From Moniliophthora roreri (lineage: Eukaryota > Basidiomycota > Agaricomycetes > Agaricales > Marasmiaceae): DNA of 64,000 nucleotides. The DNA is taken from positions 930,001-994,000 of the forward strand of contig LATX02000123.1 of assembly GCA_001466705.2 (NCBI GenBank), written 5' to 3'. A program made the position numbers and the translations under genes. Below the pieces are notes generated by a model. The model did no database searches. It was not told the DNA's origin and saw only the letters and a list, made by a program, of their open reading frames with translations. Positions 1-10,364 of the stretch are shown piece after piece. The stretch's first letter is position 1, and each line of letters opens with the position of its first letter.

Positions 1-314
1 AGACCAAGTCTCCATGCACTTGCCAGTCAGTCACTTCTAGTAGAGCTGAGATTTCTATATCTTGCCTCACTGTATACATTCATTTATAACCAACCAATAA
101 ACCACTCATTTTAAAAAACCTACACTTTGTGACTCTTAAGTGTAACACTTAAGTCATCCTAACTAGGGTCTTTAGACTCTACACTCTTATACCAACTTAA
201 GCTGGTCAATTGAAACTAAAAGTGTTCTGTCCCCTTTTCACCCCAAATTGCACTTGAGATAGGCTCAGTCTCCTAGTAGACTTATACAGTGCTTTATTAC
301 TCTTAGAAGCCTCT

Positions 315-353
<39 letters not shown>

Positions 354-453
354 AGTAGTGGCTCTTAGTTGCAGAAGCCCTTTTTAGAGTGCATTATAGA
401 GTGAAGATAGCATGTAGCAGTTCTTCATAGAAGATAGAGTTTCTGCCTCTTCA
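1..453 (+). repeat. LTR-A, 3' part of the 5' LTR of Gypsy element A1 (cut by window start)
   Basis: This stretch is nearly identical to 28476-28935 and matches, in reverse, 55279-55750, so it is the right-hand part of a long terminal repeat. All copies stop being alike after the same TCTTCA, which sets the right edge at 453. Gypsy gag follows in the same orientation. The left part of the LTR lies outside the window. It carries a TG microsatellite that is short or interrupted in the other copies. Confidence 0.75.
317..350. repeat. (TG)17 microsatellite inside LTR-A
   Basis: An uninterrupted run of 17 TG dinucleotides is seen. The same place in the LTR copy near 28810 has a shorter, interrupted run, and the inverted copy near 55390 has an interrupted CA run, so the tract varies in length between LTR copies. 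Confidence 0.95.
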
Positions 454-1145
454 TTTGGAGCCCACTGTGAGAGGTGGATTTTTCAATTGAAAAAGCTTAT
501 AAAACCAATCCTTACAACTTGATTCATGATCAATTGATTGTGAATTATTTGGTTGCAGCTCAAATGTGAGCAAGTAACCTATGCAGCGTAAAAGCCTTTA
601 TACACCTGAAAACAGATTGAAAGATTCCTGTTACTAGGCAAGCAAGAGAAAATGCACAGAGTCCATCTCCTTTACTACAACTCAGACATAACAATCAAAA
701 GGTTGTCTGTCAGAGCAGTGAACCAAAGGATAGACAAGAACCTGCAGTGAGTTGAAGGTCTGCAGTTGATCCATCAGAAACTGAAAGAGGTCATAATCTA
801 CAAGTAAACCATAGTGTACTAAGGACCACCTCTTTGCAGCACACATACTGTTCCAAGTCTAGAACCCCTAACTCCAAAGAAGGCAGTTTTGTAGCCAATA
901 ACATGTCAGAACTCTCTGGTCTAGAAGAGAATATTCAAGTAGACCAGTTTTCATTCAATGATTTTATTGGATCATCTAATCAACACTATAGTCCTGAAAG
1001 GGATCCAGATACTGAAGTAGTGGAAACACTACTTGCAAACTTAACCTTAAGCCTAGATGTTTCACAAGAATGTCTTGACAACAATTTTAATTTTGATCAA
1101 AACTCTGAATCTAACCAAAACAATATAAATCATCAAAACAATAAA
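454..1145 (+). other. Leader of element A1 (LTR to gag), with a possible primer binding site
   Basis: The stretch lies between the LTR end and the first good gag ATG. Directly after the LTR, two bases are followed by TGGAGCCCACTGTG (456-469). It begins with TGG as tRNA-primed binding sites do, but I cannot match it to a tRNA. Positions 834-1145 are open in the gag frame and are conserved in A2, but the ATG at 1146 (MADSGNGG) is shared by both copies and is the better start. Confidence 0.5.
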
Positions 1146-2585
1146 ATGGCTGATTCTGGAAATGGTGGCATTGCTGGGAATACCTTAGCTCAAGTAAAGG
1201 CCATGTTAAACAACAGTAGCCTACCAAAGAAGACTAAGACTGCTCTATCATAGAAGCACAAAGAACCAGAACAGTTAGTTCCATGGCTAGATGATCTAGA
1301 TGTGATTTTTGAGACAGCCAATATTACCAACAATTGGGTGAAAATTCAGAAAGCACTAGAATAGATGGAATATGCCACTAAAAATGAAATGTCCAGACTA
1401 GAGTCAGTGAAGAAGTCCCACTTAAAAGCCAATTGGGAAGAGTTTAAAAAGGAACTAACCACTTGCTTCTCTGAAGCAGTGGCAGACTATGAAGGTTCCA
1501 GGGACAAATTGGAAAGAATGGTCTTGAAGTATAAACTCATTCTCACAGATGGGTTGGATAAAGCTCTTGTGTTCAACAGGGCTTTTAAGATCGAGGTGCA
1601 GAAGTTGTTAACCACAAAACCAAACCCTTTGATCTCCAATGCAGAAGCAGTCAAGTTGTATGCATCAGCTGTTGAAAAGAGGTTAATGCATGAAGCTTTG
1701 AGTGAGGCAAGACGAGTGTGCATGCCAGATCTACATGGACAAAGAAGAGATGATGTGTTCAAGCTAGAAGAATTAATGCGAGCCATTGAGTCCATGATGT
1801 ACACAGAAGCAGTCCTTTATATGTCTGAGGATGAGGATTTTGAGACAGCTCTGTGGAGCAATAAACATGGATGTTAAGTCTTCAACCCTAAGGGTGTGAT
1901 AAACACAGCTCCTGCAGTAGGACCAACTCTACCACAGCATGTAGTCAAACAAGAAGAAGGATCAGAGGCTTGATTTGTTTCAATGCTTGATAAGATGGAA
2001 TTCTGAATGAAAAACACAGACAGTTGAGCAGAGAAAAGGGAGAAAGAGCTGTTAGCAAAGATCAGCCAAGTCTATAGTCAGAATAAGTCCAATGCCTCAA
2101 ATGTCCATCAGGCAAAGGGCTCTGATTCAAGGCCAGCATGAGCAGATAATACTGTAATCTGTCATTGCTGCGAGGAACCAGGCCACTATGCAAACAACTG
2201 TCAGTTCTAGCAGGACCTAGTGAAAAGAGGTATCTTAGTCACTAGACCAGGAATGCAGGGCTTTGTGTTCAAGGATGGCTTTTATGTTCCAAAGGGTGAC
2301 AAGAAAGAAACCCAGAAGGAGAAGATGTTGAGGGTTATCAATAAGCAAGGCTGGGAGTTCCCAATGGCTTCAGTCCATATGCAGTTTGCTACTGAAGAAG
2401 AAGATGAGTTCGTGAACGAGTATGAAGACATGAAGCAAGGGGCAGGTGACCCAGGCAAAGACTATGTGGTGCTGAGACAGCAAGGAGAAATGCAAGGAGA
2501 ACACATCAAGAAACTGGAAGAGTCAGTACAATACCTGATCTCCAAGATTGAAAGCATGGAAGCTACAGCACAGTCAGGAAACTAG
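1146..2585 (+). pseudogene. gag: Gypsy A1 gag, broken by in-frame stops
   Basis: Gag is the capsid and nucleic-acid-binding protein of the LTR element. The frame runs from MADSGNGG through a helical capsid-like region (about residues 40-230) to a CCHC zinc knuckle near 2163-2205, CHCCEEPGHYANNC, where C-x2-C-x4-H-x4-C is complete. It ends at 2585. Stops interrupt it at 1251, 1362, 1875, 1971 and several later places. At 1971 this copy has TGA where A2 has CAA at 33344, the two expected decay products of an ancestral CGA. There is no frameshift across the 480 codons, so point mutation alone has killed it. Confidence 0.85.
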
Positions 2586-2589
2586 AGAG

Positions 2590-3901
2590 TCTGAGGAATA
2601 GGTGTCGGTCAGAACAGCCAGTAGCAGTGGCAAACACCCAAGAGGAACAAGAACGACCCACTGTGCATACCAATACCCAAAATAAAAAGAATCAAAGTGT
2701 ACATACAAATACAGAGAACAATAAACAAAAGAAAAATGCTAAAGAAGATATTGCAAACACTTCAAATACCAAAACTCCCACAGTGAAAATGGTACCAGTG
2801 GTAGAGATACCTAGCCTCTCCATGGCCAAGAAGGAGAAATATGTTGCTCCTCACTGACAAGAAAAGCAAGTGAAGAGCAGTGAACATAGCAGTAAACAAA
2901 GTCCAAAGAAAGCTAATGAAAAGAAAGGGTCAAAGCAAGATGTATGCAGGACACAAGAAGATGGTGAAGCAAGGAAAGCTTTGAGTGGTGTGAAACCAAT
3001 AGACACTGCTACATTTAAGCCACCTCTGCCAGCTAGCAAGTTCCCAGAAGAGCATGTGTCAAATAAGCCCAAACCTGTTCAGCAAAAAGGGGATAACTCA
3101 AATAAGTAGCCTCTAGAAGGAAGTCTCTATTTGAACCCAGAAGACATGATAGCTGCCCAAATTGCTAAAGAGACTCTTAACATGCTGTTGGGAGATCTAT
3201 GTACTTTACAACCCAAACTAATTAAAGCCTTGAATAGACAGACTAAGAACAGAGTATTAGTAATGTCTAAATTAAAAAGTGGTGTGGAAGCCAATAAGAC
3301 AAAGCATCTGTCAGAAGAAGCAGTGTTATTGACTGTCAAAGAAGTAAAAGAAGTGTTCATCAATATAGATGAAATACATACTTCAGAAATGTTCAAGGTA
3401 TTGACTGAACCTGTAGGAGATATGCCTGTGGGAGTGGTGGTTCAGTTGGATCCAGTTGACCAACTCAATGCAGATATAGTGGATTGTCCTGATGGAGTGA
3501 AGAAAAAAGTACTAACAATAGTAGCTGCCACTACTGAAAGACTTAGAGTAATCTTTCCAAAAGTCAATAGAAGTAGTGTTGTGGTAGAAGTGGTTCTAGA
3601 CAGTGGATCACAAATAATCTCTATGAATACATGAACAGCTAAAAGCCTAGACTTGACCTGGGATCCTAATACAGTTATACACATGCAATTGTCGAATGGG
3701 GGACTAAACTCTACATGGGGCTTAGCTAGAAATGTGCCCTTCAAGTTTGGAGAGATAGTCCTGTACTTACAAGTGCATATAGTTGATGGTGCACCATATC
3801 AAGTGTTACTAGGAAGACCATTCAATACTCTAGCAAATACAAAAGTATTGAACAATGGAGAGGATACAGAACTCAAGATAACATGTCCAAATACTAAATG
3901 A
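2590..3901 (+). pseudogene. pol: Gypsy A1 pol, N-terminal linker and aspartic protease, broken
   Basis: The frame is -1 relative to gag. The first part, to about 3110, is a Lys/Asn/Thr-rich low-complexity linker. A retropepsin-type protease follows: VVLDSGSQI (catalytic Asp-Ser-Gly near 3600) and VLLGRPF (near 3810), the flap-to-C-terminal signature of retroviral-type aspartic proteases. Stops at 2857, 3109 and 3634 break the frame. Element A2 has the same region at 36271-36834. Protease would cut the Gag-Pol polyprotein. No Gag-Pol slippery site was obvious for this family. Confidence 0.8.
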
Positions 3902-5507
3902 AGGGTTACTATCCCTATGTTTAGATGAGGATCATATTGGCCTCTATGGCACGAGGAAGTTGAACCTCCAGCAGAAGAACCAGCATCTCCTCAAATGGAG
4001 GGAGATGTAAATTTTCAGACCTTAAGAATCTGATTAGCCAACAGGGAGAGGTAGCCTTACAGTTCAAGCTCATGGAAACAAACAATGTAGCGGTTATGGG
4101 CTATAAGTTGCCCAGTACTGGCAAGCAATTCTGACCAGAAGAGCTGGCTGAAGCATATGTAATGGTGGTGTATACAGACATTGGAGAAGAGGATAGTGAG
4201 TCAGACAGGCTAATTCAGCAATTCTTGATGGGAGCAAAAGACAAAGGGAACAATAAAATAAAAGAAAATCAATATGAGAGTCAGTGGAGGATAGAGTACA
4301 TAATAGAAGAAACAAGAAAGAAAGTAATAGAGAAAATTGAACAGAGGAAAGTGGCAGCAGAGACTGCCACAGAGCAAGCTAAACAAGCAAATGAGCTAAG
4401 AGAACACATAGACCAGCAATCAAAGAAATAGAGTAACATATTGGATGAAGACATGGATACTCTGTCTCTGCAGGAACACTTGCAAGGGTGTCCTACTTGA
4501 TACACTGTATGCAGAATGCAGTTCCAGGGGTCTGGCTTTGTAGTACTATATGGAAAGAAGAAGTACAAACCCATAGCTAAGAAAGTTAAACTGATTAAGG
4601 CCACTTTACCATCCAAATTTCAGATTGAACAAAATATTACAGGGGATCCTCTAGAAGGAATGCCTGAGTTGCCAACCAATCTGCCCAAATACACTCTGGG
4701 CAAGCATTATACTGAAGAACGAAAGAAGATCATAGATGAGAATCATCCAGAAGGGTTTCTTCTGCCAGAGGAATGAAAACTGTTACACTGTTTATTGAAA
4801 CTACAAGAAATAGCTTTTGCATGAGATGAATCTGAAGCTGGAATCTTTAGAGAGGATTTCTTTCCTCAGGTAGAATTTCCAGTAGTACCACACATGCTGT
4901 GGGTCTTTAAAAATCCACCAATTCCACCAGGAATATTTGATGAAGTGTGTAACATAATTAAAGGAAAGATTATGAATGGGACTTATGAACCATTAAATAG
5001 TTCATACCAATCCCAGTGGTTTTGTGTTGCTAAGAAAGATGGAAGACTGTGTATAGTTCACAGTTTAGAACCGTTGAATGCTGTAACGATACAACACTCA
5101 GGGATTCCTCCAGCAACATACAAGCTAGCAAATCATTTTGCAGGAAGAGCTTGTGAAGGAACACTGGATTTGTTCATTGGGTATAATGAATGGAAAATAC
5201 ATCCTTCATCATGGGACTTAACAATGTTTCAAACACCTTTTGGCATGTACAGACTGGTCAAATTACCTATAGGATGGACCAATTCAGTGTCTATATTCCA
5301 TGAGAATGTCTGAAATACTGAAGGATGAAATACCTCAGGTTACATAGCCATATATTGATGATGTTCCAATACGTGGACTGAAAACAAGATATGAACTAGA
5401 AGGTGGAGGTTATGAAACAATACCAGAAAATCCAGGCATAAGGTGTTTTGTGGAAACATATGCAGAACATAAATTGAATCTTACAATGTGTTAAATACTG
5501 TAGTGGG
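3902..5507 (+). pseudogene. pol: Gypsy A1 pol, protease-RT linker and reverse transcriptase, broken
   Basis: After the protease, the coding frame shifts near 3902-4160. Positions 4162-4431 encode a charged, coiled-coil-like stretch rich in E, K and Q. RT starts near 4890 (PGIFDEVCNIIKGKI, then the primer-grip side QSQWFCVAKKDGRLCIVH) and continues to the catalytic box at about 5350, read as PYIDDVPIRG with the YIDD motif intact. Stops at 4434, 4498, 4774 and 5311 and a frameshift before 5508 disable it. The YIDDVP form is the one I know from fungal Gypsy elements. Confidence 0.8.
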
Positions 5508-6449
5508 ATGTTCATGGGGAAAAAGTCTTTTGTGTGCTGTGATGAAACAATTATGGTAGGACATAGGTGCACCTATATGGGACTCAAACCCACCCATGAT
5601 AAGATGGAGGCCATTACAACTTGGCCTTCACCACTAAAAACCAAGATGGATGTAAGAAGCTTTCTGGGAACCTGTGGTCAAGTAAGGCAGTTTATTAAAA
5701 ACTTTGCTAATATAGCTGCCCTGATACAATGTCTTATGTGGGATGATGTAGTGGTTGATTGGGGACCTAAAGAGAAAGACTCTATGGACTTAATAAAAAA
5801 GGCTTTGCACAACACAGAGCCTTTGAAACCAATAGACCATGACAGTGAAGGAGAAGTTGTATTGGCAGTAGATACCTCTTACCTTGCAGTTGGATATTAT
5901 CTCTATCAACATGATGTAAAGGTTAAGAAAAAGAGAAATTATTGCTTATTCAGTTCAATAACTCTGAATGAGCAAGAAGCTAGGTTCTCTCAGCCCAAGA
6001 GAGAACTCTATGGATTGAAGTTGGCCCTATTAGTGACACATTATTGGACAGTTGGATGTAGGAAGTTAGCAGTGGAAACAGATGCAAAATACATAAAAGG
6101 AATGCTAGACAATCCAAGTATTGCTCCTAATGTGATAATCAATAGGTGGATAGAAGAGATACAGAAGTACCACTTCACCTTAATTCATATTCCAGTGACC
6201 AGCCATGGTTTGGCAGATGGTTTATCGCAGAGACCTCCAGGGAGACAGGAACCAGCTATTCCTAAGCTAGATCCTAATGACAGAGATGGAGATGATGATA
6301 GGGAACCAGTAAGGTTTGAAATGGGTGAAGGGGTAGTAGAAGAACCATTAGAGTTGTGTGACTTCTATGATGAAATAGATAAATAGAGCAGATTCCTGCA
6401 TGAATTAGCAGAATCAGAAGAAGACTGGGAGCAAGACCTCCAGTATGCC
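5508..6449 (+). pseudogene. pol: Gypsy A1 pol, RT connection and RNase H; truncated at 6449
   Basis: An open frame of 292 codons (5508-6386) carries the RT thumb (GHRCTYMGLKP, FLGTCGQVRQFIKNFA) and an RNase H domain (AVDTSYLAVGYYLYQ; RELYGLKLALL; VETDAKYIKGML; GLADGLSQRPP). RNase H removes the RNA template strand. The product normally continues into integrase, but identity to element A2 stops abruptly at about 6449, after LQYA, and A-rich tandem sequence follows. A1 therefore has no integrase in this window. This is the longest open segment of A1. Confidence 0.85.
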
Positions 6450-7015
6450 AGTCACCACAGTGCCCTTTTTTAAAAAAAAGTCTGAATTTGCTCGGGCACC
6501 TTATTGTATTAATTGTGACATATTTTTTGAGTGAATATTTTTTAAAAAAACTTATGGTCCAGCAGCATCAACAATAACATGTATTAATTAAAAAAGAAAA
6601 ACATTTTTTTAAAAAGATATGTGTATTACAGCAGAGGGCATGGTTTTTTTAAAAAGAGCAGGTGTTTTTGAAAATAAGAGATATATAAGGGACATGCATT
6701 TTTAAAAAAGAAACAGGGAACAAGAGCTTTTAAAAAAGAGATATATGGGAAACAGGTGTTTTAAAAAAGAGACAGAGGACAAGGGCTTTTAAATAAAAGA
6801 TATGTGGGAGACAGATGTTTTTAAAAAAGAAATGTACAGAGAATGGGTGTTTTAAAAAAGAGACAGGAGACAAGGGCTTTTAAAAAGAGATATGCAGGGG
6901 ATGAGTGTTTTTTAAAAAGAGATGTATGGAGAATAGGTGGTTTTAAAAAAGGGATGTATGGGAACAGGTGTTTCAAAAAAGAGCTGGTCATTAAGGATTA
7001 GAAGTAATGTATAGG
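6450..7015. repeat. A-rich degenerate tandem repeat, units of roughly 30-40 bp
   Basis: Blocks of TTTTTAAAAAAG alternate with purine-rich GAGATATGGGAGACAGGTG-like spacers at least 12 times. The repeats are imperfect, with spacing of about 30-40 bases. The array begins where A1 pol is cut off, so it marks a rearrangement scar or an old insertion. There is no coding potential. Confidence 0.8.
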
Positions 7016-7119
7016 ATTGGAAGGAAAAGATATAAATATGCAAGCAAGAAACATACCAATGGTAGCTACAGATGAGCTTTCTTTGTAGGGAGGTGAGAAG
7101 AAGAGGGGGGAGGAGGATG

Positions 7120-7690
7120 CTTGGCTCCTGATACATGCTTTGAGGATGTTGCTTTTCCTGTTGGAATAGAGGAATCTGAGTGTTCCTTCTCCCACTTGAC
7201 TAGAGATTCCTGCACTCAAAGTACATCCTGAGCCATCTTGTTCCAATCATCAGAGCCCATCTCAAGTTCTTCACATAGAAACCACCATCTCAAACCAACT
7301 ATTGGGGAGTACTAATCCATTCTGGCCTGGACACTGAAACTCATCCCATTCACCATTTCTTGACCTTGAGATTCTTCCTTCTGCCATTCTCTCTTGCCAA
7401 TCAGGATTGAGTGAATCCCACCATGCCCAAAGGCTATGTGTAAAATCTGCAACAGGTCGAACATTCAGCAGAAAATCTGGCTTCCTTCCTCCCTTGAACC
7501 ATGGTGGAAACTCCTCAGGCTAAAGGTTGCTGGGAAGCTGATACTTGTCTGGATTAGTGAACAAGTATGCCTTCTGCAGAGTAAAATGTTCATGCAGGAT
7601 ATGCTGCCATACTGGTCGCTGAACCAGAGCATTACTAGCAGTAAAGATGCTCAAAAACCTATGCCTCTACTATGAAAACATGAGGCCTGT
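7120..7690 (-). pseudogene. Fragment of a fungal hypothetical protein, WW-x2-L-x2-P-x-W segment
   Basis: The minus strand reads through a few stops as a segment containing FPPWFKGGRKPDF, then FTHSLWAWWDSLNPDWQ, then CPGQNGLV. A Trp-Trp-x2-Leu-x2-Pro-x-Trp arrangement after a K-G-x-K stretch is, from memory, the C-terminal part of a highly repeated class of Agaricomycete hypothetical proteins. Its function is unknown. It may be the end of the gene begun at 18014 on the same strand. The family assignment is recollection, not a search result. Confidence 0.45.
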
Positions 7691-8965
7691 GGTGCCAAAA
7701 TACCCCCAAAAAAGGTATATATAAGTTCTTGATTCTTAGTTTTGTTTGTGAGTTGGTTCGGCATGGTTCACTGTTACCACAGCATCAAGAATAATTCTCA
7801 ATATCTCACTTGGTAGTTCAGAGATGATTGCCTTCAAAACAACTTCTCAGATTGAGATTAATGTTCATTTTGTTTAATATTTATTGGTTATATGGTTTTA
7901 TTAATCACTTCAAAAGCAAATACTGGTATAGATTTCAACCAGAAACTACCCAAAGATTAAACTTCTTCCAAGTGAGAACAAAGGTACCTCTTGTACCTGA
8001 ATATAGCCCTCTTAGCTATGTTCTGCAATGATTCTCAAGAGGACAAATCTTCTAGACACGGCTAGCCTGAAACCCTCTCTGATTCACCTCAAAACATCAG
8101 ACTATACTGATGTACATCAGCTACCCTCTTAGTAGACTGATACAATGTTTCTCTTATCAGAAAACATGCCTCTTGCATTAAAAGCTAAGCTCTTCCTAGC
8201 TTTTATTTAGATCTCTGGTTTGGGTTACAATTTCAGGTCTCAACTAGCCTGTGCCTCTTGCACAACTAAATAAGCTAGAGCCTGAAGTGGTTGAAAAAAT
8301 ACTGATTGCCGGTAGCTCTTCTAAAATTGGTGGACAGTATCTCTCCTGCTTTCCACCTACAAAACATATCCCCTTATATACTCTACAACATAAATAATCT
8401 AATATATCTGTTACAAATACAAATAAAACTGAGTCAGGTGATAAATATTATATAAACTGAGCTGTGTTTGGTAATTTCTCTGTCACAGTGTCCAATTGTA
8501 GTCAGGCTTTGTAGCTATAAACTCTTTTATTCTTTTTCTATAACGATTGTGCAGTCTTCTGACACTAACTGTTTGCAATTTTCTCTATCAAACAGCTCTC
8601 CTTCTGACTCTATTNTTCTGTTTTTCTGTGATACAGGCGCTCTTCCAGTAGCCGATCATCTATTTCATTCTTAAATTTGACATTTGGTATCTCAAGTATC
8701 CCTTGCTGATAATTTGTCATCCTCTGTTTCATATCTGTTTCTCGATAATATTCTTGTATGTGTATCATTGAAGGCTTTTATTCTTCCTTCAAGCTGGGTA
8801 TGGATTGAAAATATTGTTAAAAGTAAAAATATTCCCTTTGGTATGCTTTTGATAGAGAAGTATTATATGGTGTGGTTCCCTACAGGTTTCTGGATGCTCC
8901 TCTGTGTTCAGATTCGCTGTTTATTTTCATACTAGCAGTGGTCAGGTACCCTTGTATGGCCTACC
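7691..8965 (+). repeat. Repeat family G, copy 1 (LTR-like, non-coding)
   Basis: Scattered but collinear similarity to 61900-63300 is visible. Examples are GTACCTCTTGTAC followed by ATA-AGCCCTCTTAG-TATG near 7985, the CCTACAAAA-CCTTATATACT stretch near 8360, and the CTACAGGTTTCTGGATGCTCC segment near 8880. Both copies keep the same order and orientation. I see no coding region of note. Ends are approximate. It may be a long LTR or another non-autonomous repeat inserted in the minus-strand gene remnant. Confidence 0.5.
8615..8615. other. Single-N assembly gap without flanking duplication
   Basis: One undetermined base lies inside repeat G. Unlike the other six Ns of the window, the sequence after it does not repeat sequence before it, and similarity to the second repeat-G copy continues on both sides. 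Confidence 0.9.
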
Positions 8966-9290
8966 ATCAACCATTACTCTGCTAATATTTTATATTCTTC
9001 TCTACTACTTGCTTTGACTAGCTGCTCAGAGCTCACACTAGTCCTCAATTCTCTTGTCTATGTCATTTTCAACCATAAAAGTGCAAAATATTCTCTATTT
9101 GCATGTGAAATAAAAGATAAAAAGTTATGCATATCAGCAGTGAGCACAGTGAATGCATCTCTGGCCCACTGAGCATTGTCATCTTCCGGTATCATATTCT
9201 TGGCATGCATAAGAATTGCTGGAAGGCATGTTTTGGTGGCAGTACTGCTTTTATATGTGGTAATGATGCTTGAAGTAATAGTGCCATTGT
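8966..9290 (-). pseudogene. Minus-strand coding remnant split from 15741-15890 by element C
   Basis: Removing element C and one ATTGT copy joins this stretch to 15741 on the minus strand in an open frame: the part before the insertion ends with MDLDDTTANN and the part after begins GTITSSIITTYK. It continues with MIPEDDNAQWARDAFTVL and FLSFISHANREYF, a helical stretch. I do not recognise a named domain. It belongs to the same hypothetical gene remnant as 15741-18014. Confidence 0.4.
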
Positions 9291-9732
9291 TGTTACATTA
9301 CTTGCACAGCAATGTCAACTTAACTACTTATGAAAGGTAGAACCCTTTGCAAGCAGCTCTCAAGTTCAAGTTTGAGTTCATTCAGTAGATGCTGAAGTTC
9401 AGAGGTCCTTTGTCGTGGCACTGACACAAGTAATATTAACTAGGTCAAGCTGAAGACTTGAAGTCTTAGCTTGAGCATTTAAATACAAGACGACGACAAT
9501 CAATAAGGAAACTAAAAGAAACTGAAGGAACATAAAAGAATCTGAGTAATTGTTCGCAGAAAGACTTGACAGGAGAAAAGGAAGGTCTCGAATCATTCAC
9601 AGAAAGACATGGAGGGAAAAAGAAAGGCTTTGCCTAAGACAGATCAAAAGAAATAGAACATCATTGAAAGAAAAGAAGTAAGGGATGCAGTCATCAGTTA
9701 CATAGTCCCATGATACCAGCGTGTTCGTAACA
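9291..9732 (-). repeat. 3' LTR of element C
   Basis: This is 442 bp, matching 15299-15740 with scattered, mostly C/T or G/A differences. It has terminal TGTTAC...GTAACA. The minus-strand TATA-like TATTTAAA is at 9478-9485 and the conserved 30-nt hairpin is at 9445-9474. Confidence 0.95.
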
Positions 9733-9741
9733 TTACCCCCA
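9733..9741 (-). promoter_or_regulatory. Polypurine tract of element C
   Basis: On the minus strand TGGGGGTAA directly abuts the 3' LTR. A purine run here primes plus-strand DNA synthesis in LTR elements. Element B has GGGGGTAG at the same place and the fragment at 60313 has GGGGGGTAA. Confidence 0.8.
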
Positions 9742-9769
9742 TTTCAAGGGCAAAACTCCAGTGATGCCA

Positions 9770-10357
9770 TCAATCACCCTGATTGTTCCTCAGCTTTGTT
9801 GTTCCCCATTCTGCCCATTGATCTGCATTCTTCCACCAGTCTGTTTCCCATGGGTTCTTGTCCCAACACGGTCCCCATGGCTTGGTGTCGAGGTCTTCAA
9901 CTTTCCATTCACTTTCCTCTTCATTCTTTAGCCATGGTTCTTCAAACTTCCATCTTTCCTCAACTTCCATTCCACAGAATCGATGTTTCAGACCATAACA
10001 CTGCCTGCAAACATAGTATTCAATGAATTTGTCAACGACTTCCGGATGGCAGCATTTCAGCATGCCTACTGGCCTCCGATCACCAGTCTTTGGGGTGTAG
10101 CAGCAGGGTGCTTCGCACGACTCCAGAGCTTCAGCGCGATAGTCAACGTCTTCATTAATCTTGGGGGGATTCCATATCTCCAAATGATGGTCAATTGTGG
10201 TAGGTCTTGTCAGAAGTGAGGGGTTGTAAAATGAGGAGATGGGAATTGCGTGGATGGGGATCAGTGCATAAGTGCATAGATTGTCTTTGTTAAGGCGGTG
10301 GGGAAGGGATAAATGTTGATTTGGCATAGTGGTGTTTTGGGTGTTGGTATTAGACAT
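9770..10357 (-). CDS. Accessory Cys-rich ORF of element C, 196 codons
   Basis: This intact ORF lies between pol and the 3' LTR. Translation most likely starts at the ATG at 10357 (MSNTNTQ); a TTG 15 bases upstream extends the frame, but element B also begins MSN. The ATG is only 7 nt past the pol stop. The middle holds ESCEAPCCYTPKT, RRPVG, then C-x-H-P, IEYYVCRQCYG and KHRFC, about eight Cys/His that could bind zinc. The C-terminal part is Trp-rich (WGPCWDKNPWETDWW). Element B has the homologue at 43386-44069, and a diverged copy lies upstream of a Copia protease at 53500-53870. There is no membrane segment, so it is not env-like. The function is unknown. Confidence 0.8.
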   Translation of the reverse strand: MSNTNTQNTTMPNQHLSLPHRLNKDNLCTYALIPIHAIPISSFYNPSLLTRPTTIDHHLEIWNPPKINEDVDYRAEALESCEAPCCYTPKTGDRRPVGMLKCCHPEVVDKFIEYYVCRQCYGLKHRFCGMEVEERWKFEEPWLKNEEESEWKVEDLDTKPWGPCWDKNPWETDWWKNADQWAEWGTTKLRNNQGD

Positions 10358-10364
10358 AGTATGT

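Noticed and set aside
9721..10219. Plus-strand ORFs opposite the accessory ORF of element C (and likewise 43153-43931 opposite element B)
   Set aside because: They are antisense shadows of a conserved minus-strand protein. The plus-strand translations are not conserved between B and C in the same way.
9770..10357. Envelope-like protein for the ORF after pol in elements B and C
   Set aside because: No signal peptide, no hydrophobic membrane segment and no glycoprotein-like features; it is Cys- and Trp-rich and acidic.
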